A stretch of 64,000 nt of DNA from Agrypnia vestita (taxonomy: Eukaryota; Arthropoda; Insecta; Trichoptera; Phryganeidae). The notes beneath the pieces were generated by a model. That model made no database searches and was not told the DNA's origin. It was given only the letters and a program-made list of their open reading frames with translations. Below, in pieces: positions 11,018-23,324 of this stretch; position 1 is the first letter of the stretch; the number at the start of each line of letters is the position of its first letter. A program made the position numbers and the translations under genes. The stretch spans positions 22,727-86,726 of the forward strand of contig JADDOH010011028.1 in NCBI GenBank assembly GCA_016648135.1. Direction: 5' to 3'.

Positions 11018-11160
11018 TCTAACGGTGAACGTTGTATTGTGTAAAGTGATCACTTAAGCCAGATCATACAAGTTGTAAGACCTGAGCTATCGTAAAAGAG
11101 ACTACCATCCACTTATCTCATTTAAAAATAGTGTCTCTGTGAGACTTCTATAATAAATCT
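11018..11160 (+). repeat. Dispersed repeat with GTGATCACTTA...CCATCG core
   Basis: The segment shares GTGAACGTTGTATTGTGTAA, GTGATCACTTAAGCCAG, GAGCTATCGTAAAAGAGACT and CTCTGTGAGACTTCTATAAT with 49045-49205 (minus) and 49330-49440 (plus). A GTGATCACTTA/CATCAGG-type repeat is widespread in Lepidoptera; linking this family to it is tentative. Confidence 0.5.
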
Positions 11161-11261
11161 TAAATTAATTTTTATTCACATTTATTTACGACGCAAAACA
11201 TAAGCAATGGAACACATTTTCCCAGGTAATTCTTATGTCGATAGGATAAATCGATATATTA

Positions 11262-11740
11262 GTCTGGTAGGCATAGAGTGTCTATACTATTGCTTGCCCA
11301 ACGTAACTTGGCGTGCGGCGAATTTTGAACTAAAACCCGCCCCGCCCGCACCCGGCGGTAACCCCTCGCCCTGTCATTTAGTTCAAATTTGTATTTGGTC
11401 GGGAGCTGTCACATCTTGATTACCAATATACACTAAATTATTATGTCCAAAACATCCTAAACAGTCCGGGATGGTGCAAGAACGATTGCTAATGAGGTAT
11501 TAAAGTTTTGCTAAGCTGAAAAAGCGAATAATGGACCGATATTACCGTCTGACAGTTTGACAGATAAAACGGCCGCCATTACTACATGGTTCCTTTAGTG
11601 CTGCCCGACCGAATTTCTGTATTTAATACGACACCGGTCACCGGACATTCTGAACATTATGACAACTTCTGCTAGGCGACAGAGACGCCCTCCCTCGCAC
11701 GCCAAGTTATAGTGGTACGTCTATACCCCTACAGTAGCGA
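11262..11740. mobile_element. TIR element with ACTTGGCGTGCG arms
   Basis: AACTTGGCGTGCGG at 11302-11318 is matched inverted by CTCGCACGCCAAGTTAT at 11693-11710, and both sides carry TATAGACGTACC-like and TGGTAGGCATAGA-like flanks. The interior is relatively GC-rich (11325-11410) with no stable frame. It is probably a MITE, with edges placed approximately. Confidence 0.5.
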
Positions 11741-12440
11741 GGGCACGGAACAGGATTGCGCTCCTTCCTCCCTCCGGAACTACCCCTAACATCATCCCCT
11801 TCTAGCTTCACCACACTGCATATTAGTCTCGTAAATCGCTACGGGATTTATTACTATTTCGTATGTACTTTTTAGTAACATATTAAAATCATCCGCTAGA
11901 ATTCAGACGAAATTTGAATATCCGTTTTCAAAGTAAATTATTACAGAACTTTTTACATATCATTCTATAAATCTTACCATTTGATATTCAGTATTAACCG
12001 GCGGCCTCTTCTTGGTTTATTTTCCTGACGATGTCATTAATAAATTTATTATTAGCATTCAAATTTATATCTCTGCTTTAAATTTTCTAAAATGTATTAA
12101 CAGTTTAAGCCCTTGGTATGAAGACTTGACTTCATCGATTTTATATGAACGCAAGTAAGAAAAAATATACAAATAAAGTTAATCAAATCCAAACATTAGT
12201 GTAGATTGCTTAGTATTGTAATTATTAATATGGATATAATTGTGCGTTCAACAGGTTAATAATAAATAATAAACTTACTGAAACATATTTATACTCAGGA
12301 AAAAAACATTTACACCAATGATAATACACTTTGGCGTAAAATTCTATATAATGGTCTGATTTCTGTTAAAATCACAAATTGTTTCGCTACTCACATCCTA
12401 CCCGCTTTTAACAAAAATAATAATATTGGTAAAATTATTT

Positions 12441-12614
12441 TAAGCTGGCGCCACACAAACGGATGATCTGCTGCGTCTTTTCCGTCGCAATTTGATTGAC
12501 CGATCATCCACGTAGCGTGTTTGATAAGAACATATTATATGGAAAGAAACGTAGCGGCGTTTCGCGACGGAAAAGATTACAGTGAAAGATGCGCTTAGTG
12601 TGACGCCGGCCTTA
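12441..12614. mobile_element. MITE with TAAG(C/G)C(T/C)GGCG TIRs (174 bp)
   Basis: The left end TAAGCTGGCGCCACAC and right end GTGTGACGCCGGCCTTA are inverted with few mismatches. Size and termini suit a hAT-like MITE of a type seen in many insect genomes. An internal CCGTCGC...GCGACGG also pairs, so the unit folds back. The 118-codon minus frame across it is incidental. Confidence 0.6.
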
Positions 12615-12995
12615 AATTCAAAAACAAAAATAGATATGTTGGAAAAAGCGGGGTATATGAAAAAACTGTGATGAAAATGTACAGGCCAAACCACGATAAA
12701 CTTAAATACACGAAAAAATAATAACTTTTCCGAATTTGCCAAACTTATCATTATTTTGATAGTCACAAACTGAAACAACTCTACTCGGTTCCTCATAGAG
12801 TATGGATAATTTATATTTTGGAAACCATTGATATACTAAAAAATTTATATTTCAAAAACACACTTATAAAAAATATTACGTTTCAGTCCACTGCACTAAT
12901 CCTAGAGTTTTTGCAAAAAAATATAGCTCTCCGTCGCGCGCCTTCCTGTCCTAACCGATAAGTTTGATAAATTTTATATTTAAGCTATTTATTAA

Positions 12996-13080
12996 TTTGG
13001 GAGGGACTGCTCCTCTCGAAACGATAGTAGTAATTAATATCTCACATTGTGTATGTATTCCAAAGTTCAAATAAAAAATA
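12996..13080 (+). repeat. Repeat carrying hammerhead-like motif, single copy
   Basis: GGGAGGGACTGCTCCTCTC is followed by GAAAC (13018-13022) and GATA-GTA, then TAGTAATTAATATCTCACA. It matches both arms of the inverted pair at 50012-50234. The CTGATGA part is truncated or lost here (TTTGGGAG). Confidence 0.5.
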
Positions 13081-13267
13081 TTTTAAATTATAATGTTGCA
13101 CCACGAAGTAGCTGCCAATGATATAAATATGAAAATTCAAAAGCATAAACCAAACCATTGTGCAATTTATATGTATGTTTTTGTGTTGAAACCAAAACAT
13201 ATGTTACCCTCTGCTATTTAAACTAAGGACTTTGTATACCTATATCTTTTTCTGTGATCGCGTAAAA

Positions 13268-13783
13268 CCCGGTTGTGCCATTAAAATTAACCCCAGTAGG
13301 TTTTTTTACCATCCGCTGAGAGTAAACTCGATTTCAGGTTGCTGAAACGTTTTTTTTTACCACTGTTAAACCAATAGTAAGGCTAATGGGGTGCCAAGGG
13401 GAATAACCCTCAAATACCGCATATCTGAATTATTTCAGTTTTTTACCACTGGCAATACGCACTTTTGCGGTCAAAACCAGTTCAAAAAATCCATCGCTAA
13501 AATAACGCGAAATTAATAGATTCATTTTAATGTTTACAAATTTCAATACGATAATGACAACAACAAAATTCAAATGACAAGTACCTATATGGACAAATGT
13601 CACAATTTCAAATCAGCTCTGAGAGGAAGGCCATTTTTTTACCAACGATTTTTCCTTTACCCACCGATATTGGGAGTAAAAAATGTTACTCTTGTATGTA
13701 CTTCAGCGAGTAAAATATTTTTTTACAACCCGTTTTAGTAAAAAAAGTTACTTTTTACCTTTACTACAGATGGCGCAACCGGG
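13268..13783. mobile_element. MITE with CCCGGTTG(T/C)GCCAT termini (516 bp)
   Basis: CCCGGTTGTGCCATTAAA at the left is matched inverted by GATGGCGCAACCGGG at the right. Several internal TTTTTTTACC/GGTAAAAAA blocks extend the inverted similarity. No transposase frame is present. Confidence 0.6.
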
Positions 13784-16000
13784 CCTTAGTGTTTTATCTA
13801 CAAAATGAGTATAATTTGTTATAAAAAAGATCAAATACAGAAAAACATTGATGTGATCGTTAACCATAGGTATATTTTTTTACAAAAAATGAAATATAAA
13901 TTAAACTTCTCGTATTGGTAGCAAACAGATTAAACACGAAACATTCCCAAATATTTTTTTAGTGACAAAATTATAAAAAAAATATGTTGCGCTTATCTGC
14001 CTCCTTCGTCCACAGTAAACATACCTTGCAGGAATTAATGCAGAGAAAACATTAATGGGTTGTTTTTCTATTCGTCCCCTCTGTATGAATTATTCACAAC
14101 CTATCGAAAAAACTAAGCACTCGCGTAACTTCCGCATACTTGTCCGCTGCAGCAACATCTCAAGTTAAGGTATTGATGGCGGCCCATGTTAAAAAGGCAA
14201 CAAATAAATTAAATGGACGGATGATAGATTAAAATTTGAAACATTACCTTTCGATGAGAGATCTCTCGAAACTTGTAAGTAGTTAAAATATAAAACATAT
14301 TAAACTCTGTAGAGGTAACAAGATTAATTTAATTTATAATAATCTGTCATTATTAATAATCTCTAAAAAGTAATACAAATTAAAAACCTAAACATCAGTC
14401 CCCAACGATGGACCCTGCAATGGGATCCGAAACGACGGCCAGAAATGTCGTTAAACACGGTATAACACCCCAGAAGGCACAAAACAGAAGATGAAAATCT
14501 GAATGGCCGTGAAAACCTCAAATTATTTTTAGCAGTTTTGTGTTCTATACACGACTCAAAAGTAACTTCTGAATTTATTATTTACTTTCTGTAACCGTCA
14601 AAAATGATGGTACATTTACATGCCGATTCCTAAAGAAAAAGTATTAACTTATTTGTGGTAGACACCCATGAAATAGTAAAAACGACTTTTATCACAATAT
14701 GTTGACATTTTTTTTATATATTACATTTTGGCAGTTAATAATTATATTTAAAACTCTAGCGACAATGCGTTAAGGGATTACCTTTAGTCAAAGGCGTAGT
14801 TCAAGTAACTATACCTAAAATTTCAAATAAAATTACTAATACTGGACCACGATAGGAGCTCGATTCTTGACCCCTGCCTTACAAATAGTGCCTCACGGTG
14901 ACCATCAGTACTTCTTACTGGTTTATCTAAATTTAATGAAACAAAAAAAATAGTAGTTCAATAGTTTATCTTATCTTATCTTGTGCTTAATTGAAGCTTT
15001 TTATTTTTTTTAAATTTAAATTTAGATAAAGAGAGAGGTCAATTACTTTACTTCAAGAATTTAAGACAGTTTCGTTACGAAAAAAACTTGTTTTGGTGCG
15101 TTTTTTTTTCAGCAGCGTATTAAGAAATTAAAAAACAATTTTGGTGAACGTTTTCAACAATTCAGAGCACAAGGCAAGTAAGATTACAATAGCTTTCATC
15201 GTTCGCTTAAAATAAATTTCAATGAACTGAGCACGATTCGACAAAGAGTTAAAAAAAACAAGCTTTAAGTATATTCACAATCTTTGGCTCTACATATATA
15301 TGCGAACAAACATCCTCAACTATGAACCTAATAAAAAATATACTTAGAAACAGAATAACGGATGAAAATTAAGAATCATGTATCTAATTCAAACTAATAA
15401 GCTGTTTGCCAGATATACTAAAGTTATCAAATGGACGCCGTTCTTATTAAATTTTCATGTAAAACATATCGAACCTTTTTTTCTCTAAAAATTCATGTAC
15501 ATATACATATGTATATAATATATATGCGGCTCTCAGATATCTTTGTTATCCTACATCCAGGACAATTTGGCTCTTTGGCTGCCGACAACTGGCCTAAAAA
15601 ATGAATCGTTCAGTTCCAAAACCTGTCTAAATGCGCGCCCTGAAAACGCACAATTTAGAGACAATTTCTAAGAAACCATTTTGAATATTGAGAATTCGGA
15701 ATATTTTGAAAGACCCATGTAATCGTGGCATCAAGCGCTTAGCTTGAACTCTCCTATTATATTTTTTTTGATAGGTAAAAACGATACTACTCGTTGTTGG
15801 GTTGTGCATGGATTTGTTCATAGCAAATTTCAAATCAAAGGACCACGGCGTTTTATTTATCAAATAATAATTCATTTGATTTTAAATTTATTGAAATAAA
15901 TAGGTAAAATCAAATATTTCTTCATTTTAATTATATTATTACGGGACGAAAATGATAATGGAACGCTACATATGCACATAACGATATATAGTTCTAATCA
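13784..16000. other. No gene seen apart from the motif at 14403
   Basis: AT-rich DNA with short frames only. The 82-codon minus frame at 15627-15875 has no recognisable domain and no coding signature. Confidence 0.4.
14403..14452 (+). ncRNA. Hammerhead-like motif with long stem III
   Basis: CGATGG, a GGACCC/GGGATCC hairpin, GAAAC (14429-14433) and a 5-bp ACGAC/GTCGT stem follow one another, ending in GTT. Stems II and III pair well, but the CTGATGA core is degenerate (ACGATGG), so catalysis is unlikely. Confidence 0.3.
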
Positions 16001-16905
16001 TTATTAGTATCGGATCAACGACCCGTTTCCCCACGTTCCATAACCACCGCTAACGATGACAGTTCGCATGGGAAAAAAAATCGGCAGATATCAATCACCG
16101 TGCAAAAGAAGCAAACGGAGTGAGGTTGAAAAATGATGATGAAGCAAGATACTTCTAGTCATTAGAAATACAAACGAAATAAACATAAAATAATAACATG
16201 AAATAAAAACAAAAAAAATAACGCGACGCTTTACACGTTCGGAAATTATGCGGATGGCACAATCCCACGCAGACAAAGGAAAGTAAATATGTTGACGGCC
16301 CCTTCTCACACAGGTTGTTTGTACACGTCTCTACACCAAAATCTGGATATAAAAGACGCAGTGGCAAAGTCCTAAGTTAGTTCGTTTCCCTACGCCGCAA
16401 CCATAACGTCACGCTACTCGGCGACTGCTATCCGTAGCACCATCTCGCTACGCAGTAAGTCACTCTACGACACGACCGATATCCAGTCTGCGCCGCAACG
16501 CCATCATCGTCATCGCTTCACCGCCCGCGCCCTCGCAACATACATTGGCGCCCAATGTCTCCAGCTTGCAGATATATCATCCTCATTAACCTCATTGCGA
16601 TACACCGCTTACATCCGTCGTCTACCAGCATCTCCAACTTCAGTATACCGGTCTCTACATTCCAACGACAGCTCTTTGCTCCCATTCCCCAACAACGCTC
16701 GAAGACCATCCGTCATCAACACTACAGGGGACCCGGTTCGTAGAATTGAAGCAGCCAGCTGACGACTGAGTAATCTATTAAGATTGAGCGATAAGGACCT
16801 CTGTAGTAAATAAAATTCATAAAACTGACCGCAGCTTTATTTTCATCAGCTGTTCCCTGAACAACGTTATTAAAATAGTAGGGAATCTGTGGACCTCGCA
16901 TTCCC
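16000..16905 (+). mobile_element. LTR-retrotransposon remnant
   Basis: A less AT-rich tract holds a TATA box (TATAAAAG, 16348-16355) and, about 200 bp later, TGGCGCCCAATGTC (16546-16559), which resembles a lysine-tRNA-type primer binding site just after an LTR. An AATAAA lies near 16809, and the terminal AGGGAATCTG...GCATTCCCT is inverted. No gag or pol frame remains: open frames here are short on both strands. The limits are approximate and a different origin is possible. Confidence 0.4.
16348..16355 (+). promoter_or_regulatory. TATA box of LTR remnant
   Basis: TATAAAAG sits in a GC-balanced context upstream of the putative primer binding site. Its role follows from the LTR interpretation. 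Confidence 0.35.
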
Positions 16906-17008
16906 TATATCAGAGTAGTTTTTACTATATTACTTTTTAAGTCCTGAATATCGACATACGTCAATGTTGAATCTATTTATGTCAAAGAATGTTTATTTTT
17001 ATTGAACA

Positions 17009-17050
17009 CCAGCTATTCGTGCCCGTCGTTGCACGGGTTGAGGATTAAGT
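17009..17050 (-). mobile_element. Helitron 3' terminus
   Basis: On the minus strand CCCGTGCAACGACGGG forms a 5-bp hairpin, followed by CACGAATAG and CTGG, then host T. This fits a Helitron 3' end (hairpin, short spacer, CTRR, T). The body would extend to higher coordinates, possibly to about 17.3 kb; the 88-codon plus frame starting at 17002 lies in it and is not a recognised protein. Confidence 0.5.
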
Positions 17051-17299
17051 TAAAAATAAGTGTTGGAAAGAAGCAAAGATTCTATTACATTCATGAACAC
17101 ATTCTCATTGTGGAGTTGCAATTTTACAGAACATCAGAAAGAATTCTTCGTGTTGGCAAAAGCAACGAAATAATAAAATTCAATATTATCTACATGTATT
17201 TTGAAACTATCTGTACATCATACTACCATTTTAAATGGTTTCGCCATTTTATTATTTTGTCTCGATAATAGCACGATGCGCAATCATATTATTATAAAT

Positions 17300-19777
17300 T
17301 AGATAAGTATAACCTGAATATTAGACGTGCAATAAATTACCTTTTGAAACAATAAGACAGTGAACTGCTACAAAAAACACCAACATTAATATACTCAAAA
17401 TTTAATACAAATTGTTTTTAAAGAATCTAGGTAATGCGATGTAGCCAAAAAACTTGGTCTACGCAGAACCTAGTTTTGATAAAACATTTACTGTGTGAGT
17501 AAAATTGAATAGATTTTTAATAATAATTAATTATTATTCTAATCAACATAAAAATGTTGCTTGAAGCAATTCTGGCTATGTAAATTTGGGACGTAACAAA
17601 ATCATGGAATAACTTATTAATTATAAAACAAAATAACTTTTGATTTTAATTTCATTTGAAATATCTGAAAAGAATTTACATATAATATTAAAGAGTTTGT
17701 GAACCAAAAAAAACAAATTTTTTACTTAGTATTCAGATTTACGAATTTTCAATGAACTAGCTGCACAGGGATCAATAGTAGTTTAGTATATTTAAAGTGT
17801 GTATGCGTAAATGGAATTTTATTTATTAAAAGTATTGAAGTATGAGGTACATAAGTAGACATTTTACTGATTCTGCATATTTCTGCTTCCATATTTAATT
17901 TACTTTTCTTCAATTTCAAAATGGCCGATCCTAGTCTTCTGGGAAGGTCTCAGCGAGAGTTGTTTATTGGCGTGACTCGTTTTGAGTATTTAATAATGTA
18001 ATATTTTGTAGATGAACCCAAAAAAATGAGAAAAAAATTCACAGATTGAAATATTTTATTAAAAAACTTGAATTTTGAACCAAATTTTTTAATTTTTTTT
18101 GCTTCAAAAAAAAATTTTTATTCATAAAATTTTTCAAAACAAATAGGTTCATGCAGATAGTAATATCATTGAAAAGATGTGCACAAAAATTCAGCACGAT
18201 TGATAAAAATCTTTTTGAGTTATCGGTCACGCCGATTTGAAAAATATTATTTTGAGAAAAATGCGTTTGTAAATTAAGGCACATAAAGTTCAATAATTGT
18301 GGTAACTTACCGATTAGTCGACAATTCCAGCGGCGTAAAATAGTCTTTCGGTATCCTCGCAGCACTAATTATTAATAGATCTATACCCTTCATTGAACAA
18401 TTTTTTCTTCTTTCTTCAATGATTTTTGACCCTGAGTGTAAGTGCTTCAGAGTGAGACACCAAATGGTCGAGTTGAAACTCTCCAAACTCTTTAAATTTC
18501 ATTGTTTCTTTACACTCACGACATAAATATCAACTATTTCTGACAATGCAGTAAACACAGTAAAAAATTCAATTAGTCGATAGCCATGCAAAATATTATA
18601 ATGTATGTCCTCACTCTTGGCACTAGATAGTTTTTCTTGCACTTGTACTTGGTTTTTCGAAATCATCTGAGTTGTTGGTACATTGATTTCTATGAATTTT
18701 TCATTTCCGCGGTTTTGATGGCCGAGCTGTTTCATGTAAATTTCCTTTCGGATAAGAGCTCATTTTTATTTTTATTAATTTTCAAAATTGTTCCATACAG
18801 AATGAACTCCAAAACTGAACTAAACAAAACTAACAGCAACACTGGGCCTGACCTTCTCTAAGTATTTTTAATGACTGTACAACTGTCCTTTTCTAGGATT
18901 TATTGTAAGCAAAAATTGCAAAATTTTGAATAAAAAGGTTTTAAGGTAAGAGAATTCAAAAAGCAGGTAGCCAAAGTCAACCCTTCAACTACACTCCTAA
19001 CAGCGCTCGGATCCTAAGTATAGGGTCACGTTTACAAGTTTTCACATAAGAAATACTTCGAATTTAGTTTTAAAAATTTGGTGACATATTTTCAGATGTC
19101 GTACTAACATTTTACGGAGAAAAAAAATTAATTTTTTTGAAAATTTTACATGTATTTCTCCCCTTAATGTATTATTCTTTAATCTGTTTAAAATTAATAA
19201 AAATTGTAATTTTACAATATATGGTACGCAAGATGAGAATTAACTTTACGTTATTGATCACATAATCGTAATGTCACCACATAATTAAACTCTGATGTGA
19301 TTTGGAAGATTTTTAAAAACCTTAAAAAAATAAATGTTTTATTTGAAGAAAGTGACAACCTTGAAATGTGCCATTCTTCAAAATTTGACACCTTAATAAA
19401 ACACTTTACATAATACACTCTCTCAGCTGAGGTCCGCTGGCGCCTTGGGAGGCTTTCACCCATATTATTTACATATAGGGACTCCATAAATACATCTCTA
19501 CTCTAATGCCGTTAAGAAATGTATATCGTCGCTGTATAAATAATTAATGTGCCGTTTAGTACTTTCTGAGATGAACGAATCAATTTGTCAATTTTTCATA
19601 TAAATAATGAAGATATACCAAAAAAAACATTGCCGTTCATCTGGAAAATCTACCTAGTAATTATTTAAAATATTTTTTATAAATCTAGTCTGTGCAATTA
19701 TTTTTTAAAACAGTTTCATTCGTTTATCTCAGAATGTACTAAAACGTCACATAGGATCAATTATATATTAAATTTTA
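17300..19777. other. No gene seen
   Basis: AT-rich, with frames up to 108 codons that are Phe/Lys/Asn-rich and look like chance frames. No element ends were delimited. Confidence 0.4.
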
Positions 19778-20050
19778 GGGGTATAAAAGTAAAGGCAGAA
19801 ATATTTAAAAAAAAAATTGAAAATTGAAAAAAGTCATTGGGGATTACTAATTTATAATGTACTAATTTTGAGATTTTATACGAAACGTAACCAGTAAATT
19901 TATAAAAAACATTATTTTGGAAGGGATAGATGCATAAATTGCTATAGATAGATGCTAGAATTCAGTCAATTTTAAGTTTGAATTTTCGGTGACTGAATTC
20001 AAAACATTTTTCAATTCTTTAAATATTGCTGCCTTTGCTTTTATATCCCA
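19778..20050. mobile_element. MITE with GGGGTATAAAAG(T/C)AAAGGCAG TIRs (273 bp)
   Basis: GGGGTATAAAAGTAAAGGCAG at 19778-19798 returns inverted as CTGCCTTTGCTTTTATATCCC at about 20029-20049. The same terminus appears near 6789-6820, 45532-45561, 53705-53728 and 54230-54260. The interior has no frame. Confidence 0.6.
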
Positions 20051-20540
20051 CATTTGTAGGTACTTTTTTCTCATTTGCTTCAAAATAATGGCATTTGGCG
20101 TCTCTCAAAAATTTTCCCTTTCCCCACTATCTACTTTTACACAATAAAACCAAAATTTTAATGCTTTGTCTCACGCAGCCAAAAATCAAAAGAAACGATA
20201 AACGTAGGCACCTCCCGTTGTTCTCTGTAAGGGTGGGTGGTTCGCACTCTGGCGGCGGACCCAAGAAACTTGCTGAAACATGTTCTGAAAAAATGTAGTG
20301 GTTCGTTAGATTTCGAAGTTTTTTGTGGAAGAAATATTTCCGGGGTAAACATTGTATAAAAACTATTCTTTGGTAATATTTATCATTAAAAAAATCATTT
20401 TGTATTCAAAGAATATGTATACCTACTTTTTATCATAAATCTATCAATATAGGACATGTGTTGTGAAAACGAACTTATAGAATTAACATGGCACGTTTTA
20501 ATTCCTATATTTTTAAAATAAATTTTTCATACTTCAAATT

Positions 20541-20690
20541 AAGAGTAGCTTATTGGTCTTGTGGTTACTCTCACCTCGTGATCTAAAGGTTGCGGGTTCG
20601 AACCTCATTCCAGACTAGCAAGTTAGTCCTATTTCCATAGCACAAGCGTTTAGATTAGTTTGAAAATAGTAAGAATATTTATGTGACACG
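20541..20690 (+). mobile_element. tRNA-derived SINE, copy 2
   Basis: AGAGTAGCTTATTGGTCTTG (A-box region) and GGGTTCGAACC (B box) are followed by CCTATTTCCATAG, AAGCGTTTAGATTAG and TTTGAAAATAGTAAGAATAT. This is the family of 9985-10132 and 25885-26022 in the opposite orientation, and has the best preserved B box. Confidence 0.65.
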
Positions 20691-21510
20691 TATTCCGTAT
20701 TCACATCTCTAACTAAAAAAATTCAATTCAATGCAATATAAAAAAGTTATTTCTTATGTTTACCTTAATTTTCTCAGAAAATCTTGTTGTAAGTCTGAAA
20801 TTATGTATTAATTAATTAATATTTAATGTAACCACATGCTTGCGTGTGCCAATGAAGAAAATATATTAATTAAAATTTTTATGCATTCTTACTCTAAGCT
20901 AAGTCATAATTGTAGTAAAAAACAAATCGGTACTTTTAAAAAAACTAAAGAAATAATACATTGGCAAAAATCGATTCCTTTGAGAATGAAAATATTTATT
21001 TATTCTTTTTTATAAATCATAATTTATTACTTTCTCTATTGATTAATATTTTTTTCCTCTATTGACTAATAATGAAAATAATGCAGAATTGTTGTTTCTA
21101 AAAAAACAGATATCTACTTTGTTGGGTGAAGGAAAAGGCTGAAACCAAAAGAGATTGCAGAGGCACTTCCATTTCAATATCACTCGCTTGCAAACATAAC
21201 GTGACGCCATTTCGAGGGATGGCGCTAACTGAATTCAAGAGGTAAGAATCCCAGATAAATTTTATTTTTGTTTAATAAAAATACTTACCGTAGCTGTGAG
21301 ATATTTTATTATTTATGTAACAATTATAAAATTTATACAACACGACTAAAAGTATAATTCATTCAAAAGATTATTTAGCAATTAGTATTGAAAAAAATTG
21401 TACATTGAAAATATATGATGACAAGAAAGAATGCTTAGGTACAGATTAATAAAGATTTACTAAAAACATTTGAGAAAGTACATATAGTGTAAAATAAAAT
21501 TATTTTCCTT

Positions 21511-21693
21511 TTTCCCATATCCTAGCCTATTTCCCATATGGGTCTACACTTTCTCCACCCAACTCAGATTTTTTATGTGCTAAAGTGATGAGAAATTTCC
21601 CATATCCTAGCCTATTTCCCATATCCTAGCCTATTTCCCATATCGGCCTACACTTTCTCCACCCAACTCAGATTTTTTATATGCTAAAGTGAT
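21511..21693. repeat. Tandem duplication, units of about 83-98 bp
   Basis: Two units share TTTCCCATATCCTAGCCTA, CTACACTTTCTCCACCCAAC and TCAGATTTTTTAT.TGCTAA. The second unit has an extra internal copy of the 17-bp CCATATCCTAGCCTATTTC step, so the array varies at two levels. Confidence 0.8.
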
Positions 21694-21699
21694 CATCCT

Positions 21700-22345
21700 C
21701 CCCACACAACTTAAACTTATGTGAGTTCAAGCGGGGCGGAGAGACATCCACACAAGACGGCTTCACTGTCTTAGGTATGCGGTTGACCCCCCGCCCTGAA
21801 CAGGGGCCAGAAGAGACCCTTGTTAGCGTTGACGGATGCATACCGGACGACTTCTGGTGTTGCGCTTCCGGCAGTGGTCTTGCCTACTGATCTTTTGATC
21901 CTAGAAACGGTAGCCTGCTGCTCATTGAGGAAGGGTCAGGAGACGCTGCATCATGGTTATACTTTTAGGCCCTCAGGTACGATAACCTTCAAAGATTAGT
22001 GTATTCTGGCAGGAGAGATGGGGTACAACGGCACAGGGGAGAATGACCAACTCCTTCCTCCCCTTTGTATCAGTTCGAGATAGGGGAGAGGCGATCCTCT
22101 GATGTTGGACCATTTCGCAGCGCAGATGGTCTCGGGTCATGGTGGATTCAGAAGCGAACTGATTGACTTGGGACTACTAGTGACCCGTGGGATGCATGAA
22201 CGTGAGGCAGACACCGGAACACCTACTGAAAAAATTCCTCATTCTAAATGAGAGTCGGGAGTATCTAATAAAGGGGATAGGTGGAGTTTCCTTTGGATCC
22301 TTCAGATCTTTAATCCGGGTACGGGTATCCTGCTGATAAGGTGTG
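21700..22345. other. GC-rich non-coding island, unidentified
   Basis: About 640 bp are clearly richer in GC than either flank, yet every frame is broken within 60 codons. Stretches such as GGCACAGGGGAGAATGACC and GGGACTACTAGTGACCCGTG look like structured or transposon-leader DNA rather than exon. The edges coincide with the 21.5-kb tandem repeat and with a return to AT-rich DNA near 22345. A LINE 5' untranslated region is one possibility; no match is claimed. Confidence 0.5.
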
Positions 22346-23204
22346 ACTGTTGTTTGCTAGTTTTCTTTTTACTAACTTTTTTCATTTACAATTCAGTTGA
22401 CATATTTTTTTATAATCGTTACCTTTAACATCATTAGCTTGATCTCTGCCATCAGCAGCAGTAGTTTTCCGGACTGATGAGTCCTCTGTTCGTTTGTACA
22501 ACTTTATTTTTATTTTCCCTCAGTGGAGTAACTATTGTACTTTGTTTAACTGTCTACACAATTTTGTATTCATTTTCATTTCATGTACTTCGTTTGTTTC
22601 ATCTAATTTTCTTACCACTCATATTCTTTGGTTCTATTTGTACTTATTTGTGTATATGATTATAATATATTATCATGTCTCATTCTATTTGTTATATTGT
22701 TTGCTATAGTTTATACACACAGAACCTAAGACTGCCTAGAAGATGATCTATATATAGAGGTGTAGGTGCTTAAGAATATTTTGCAGATTATTTATGTTTC
22801 GAATTAAGTCAGCTGGAAGATATAAGATCTTAACAATGAATAAATGATACATCTGTTAAGTTTAAATTTCTGAAGCTTAAATATCTAATATTGATAAAAT
22901 ATTTAATTTCTAAGCATTTTTATAGTAGGTGTGTATGCAAAGGCATTCAAATTTTTAGTATCCGAAAAAGAGGCAAAATGGTTAAAAATATTTTTTTCTT
23001 CAGCGGACACTTAAAGTACTGAATCACATTATTCATAAAAAGTTTTGAAATAGCAAATGTATATTTTATATTTTTAAAGAAAATAGAAATATGAATATTT
23101 ACTGAGTGAACGATTTATGACTTTGTGGTGAAATATTTAATAATTAAATAAAACACGACTTGCTGCACACCACAAAATATTTATTTTCTTTATTCAATAT
23201 GAAT

Positions 23205-23246
23205 AAACACCCCTACAAGTTTCTGAAACGAAGTTCCCTTCCTCAG
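23205..23246 (-). ncRNA. Hammerhead-like motif, left arm
   Basis: On the minus strand CTGAGGA (23246-23240) fits CTGANGA exactly. GGAAC/GTTTC form stem II, GAAAC is at 23223-23219, then TT and GTA|G. Upstream CTC pairs with GGG after the predicted cut. This is the best preserved core of the set together with 34390-34422. Confidence 0.4.
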
Positions 23247-23291
23247 GAGTATACAAGGTAAACATATATATTTAGTAAACCTTGTATACTT

Positions 23292-23324
23292 CTGAGAAAG
23301 GGAACTGCGTTACCGAAACTTGTA
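23292..23324 (+). ncRNA. Hammerhead-like motif, right arm
   Basis: CTGAGAA (23292-23298) has one core mismatch (A for G8). Stem II GGGAAC/GTTACC is strong, GAAAC is at 23315-23319, and GTA at 23322-23324. Catalysis is less likely than in the left arm. Confidence 0.3.

Noticed and set aside
12440..12796. 118-codon minus-strand gene
   Set aside because: It runs through a MITE with TIRs and has no domain; the frame is incidental.
21511..21693. CRISPR-like array
   Set aside because: It is only two units with no unique spacers, in a eukaryotic context; a tandem duplication explains it.
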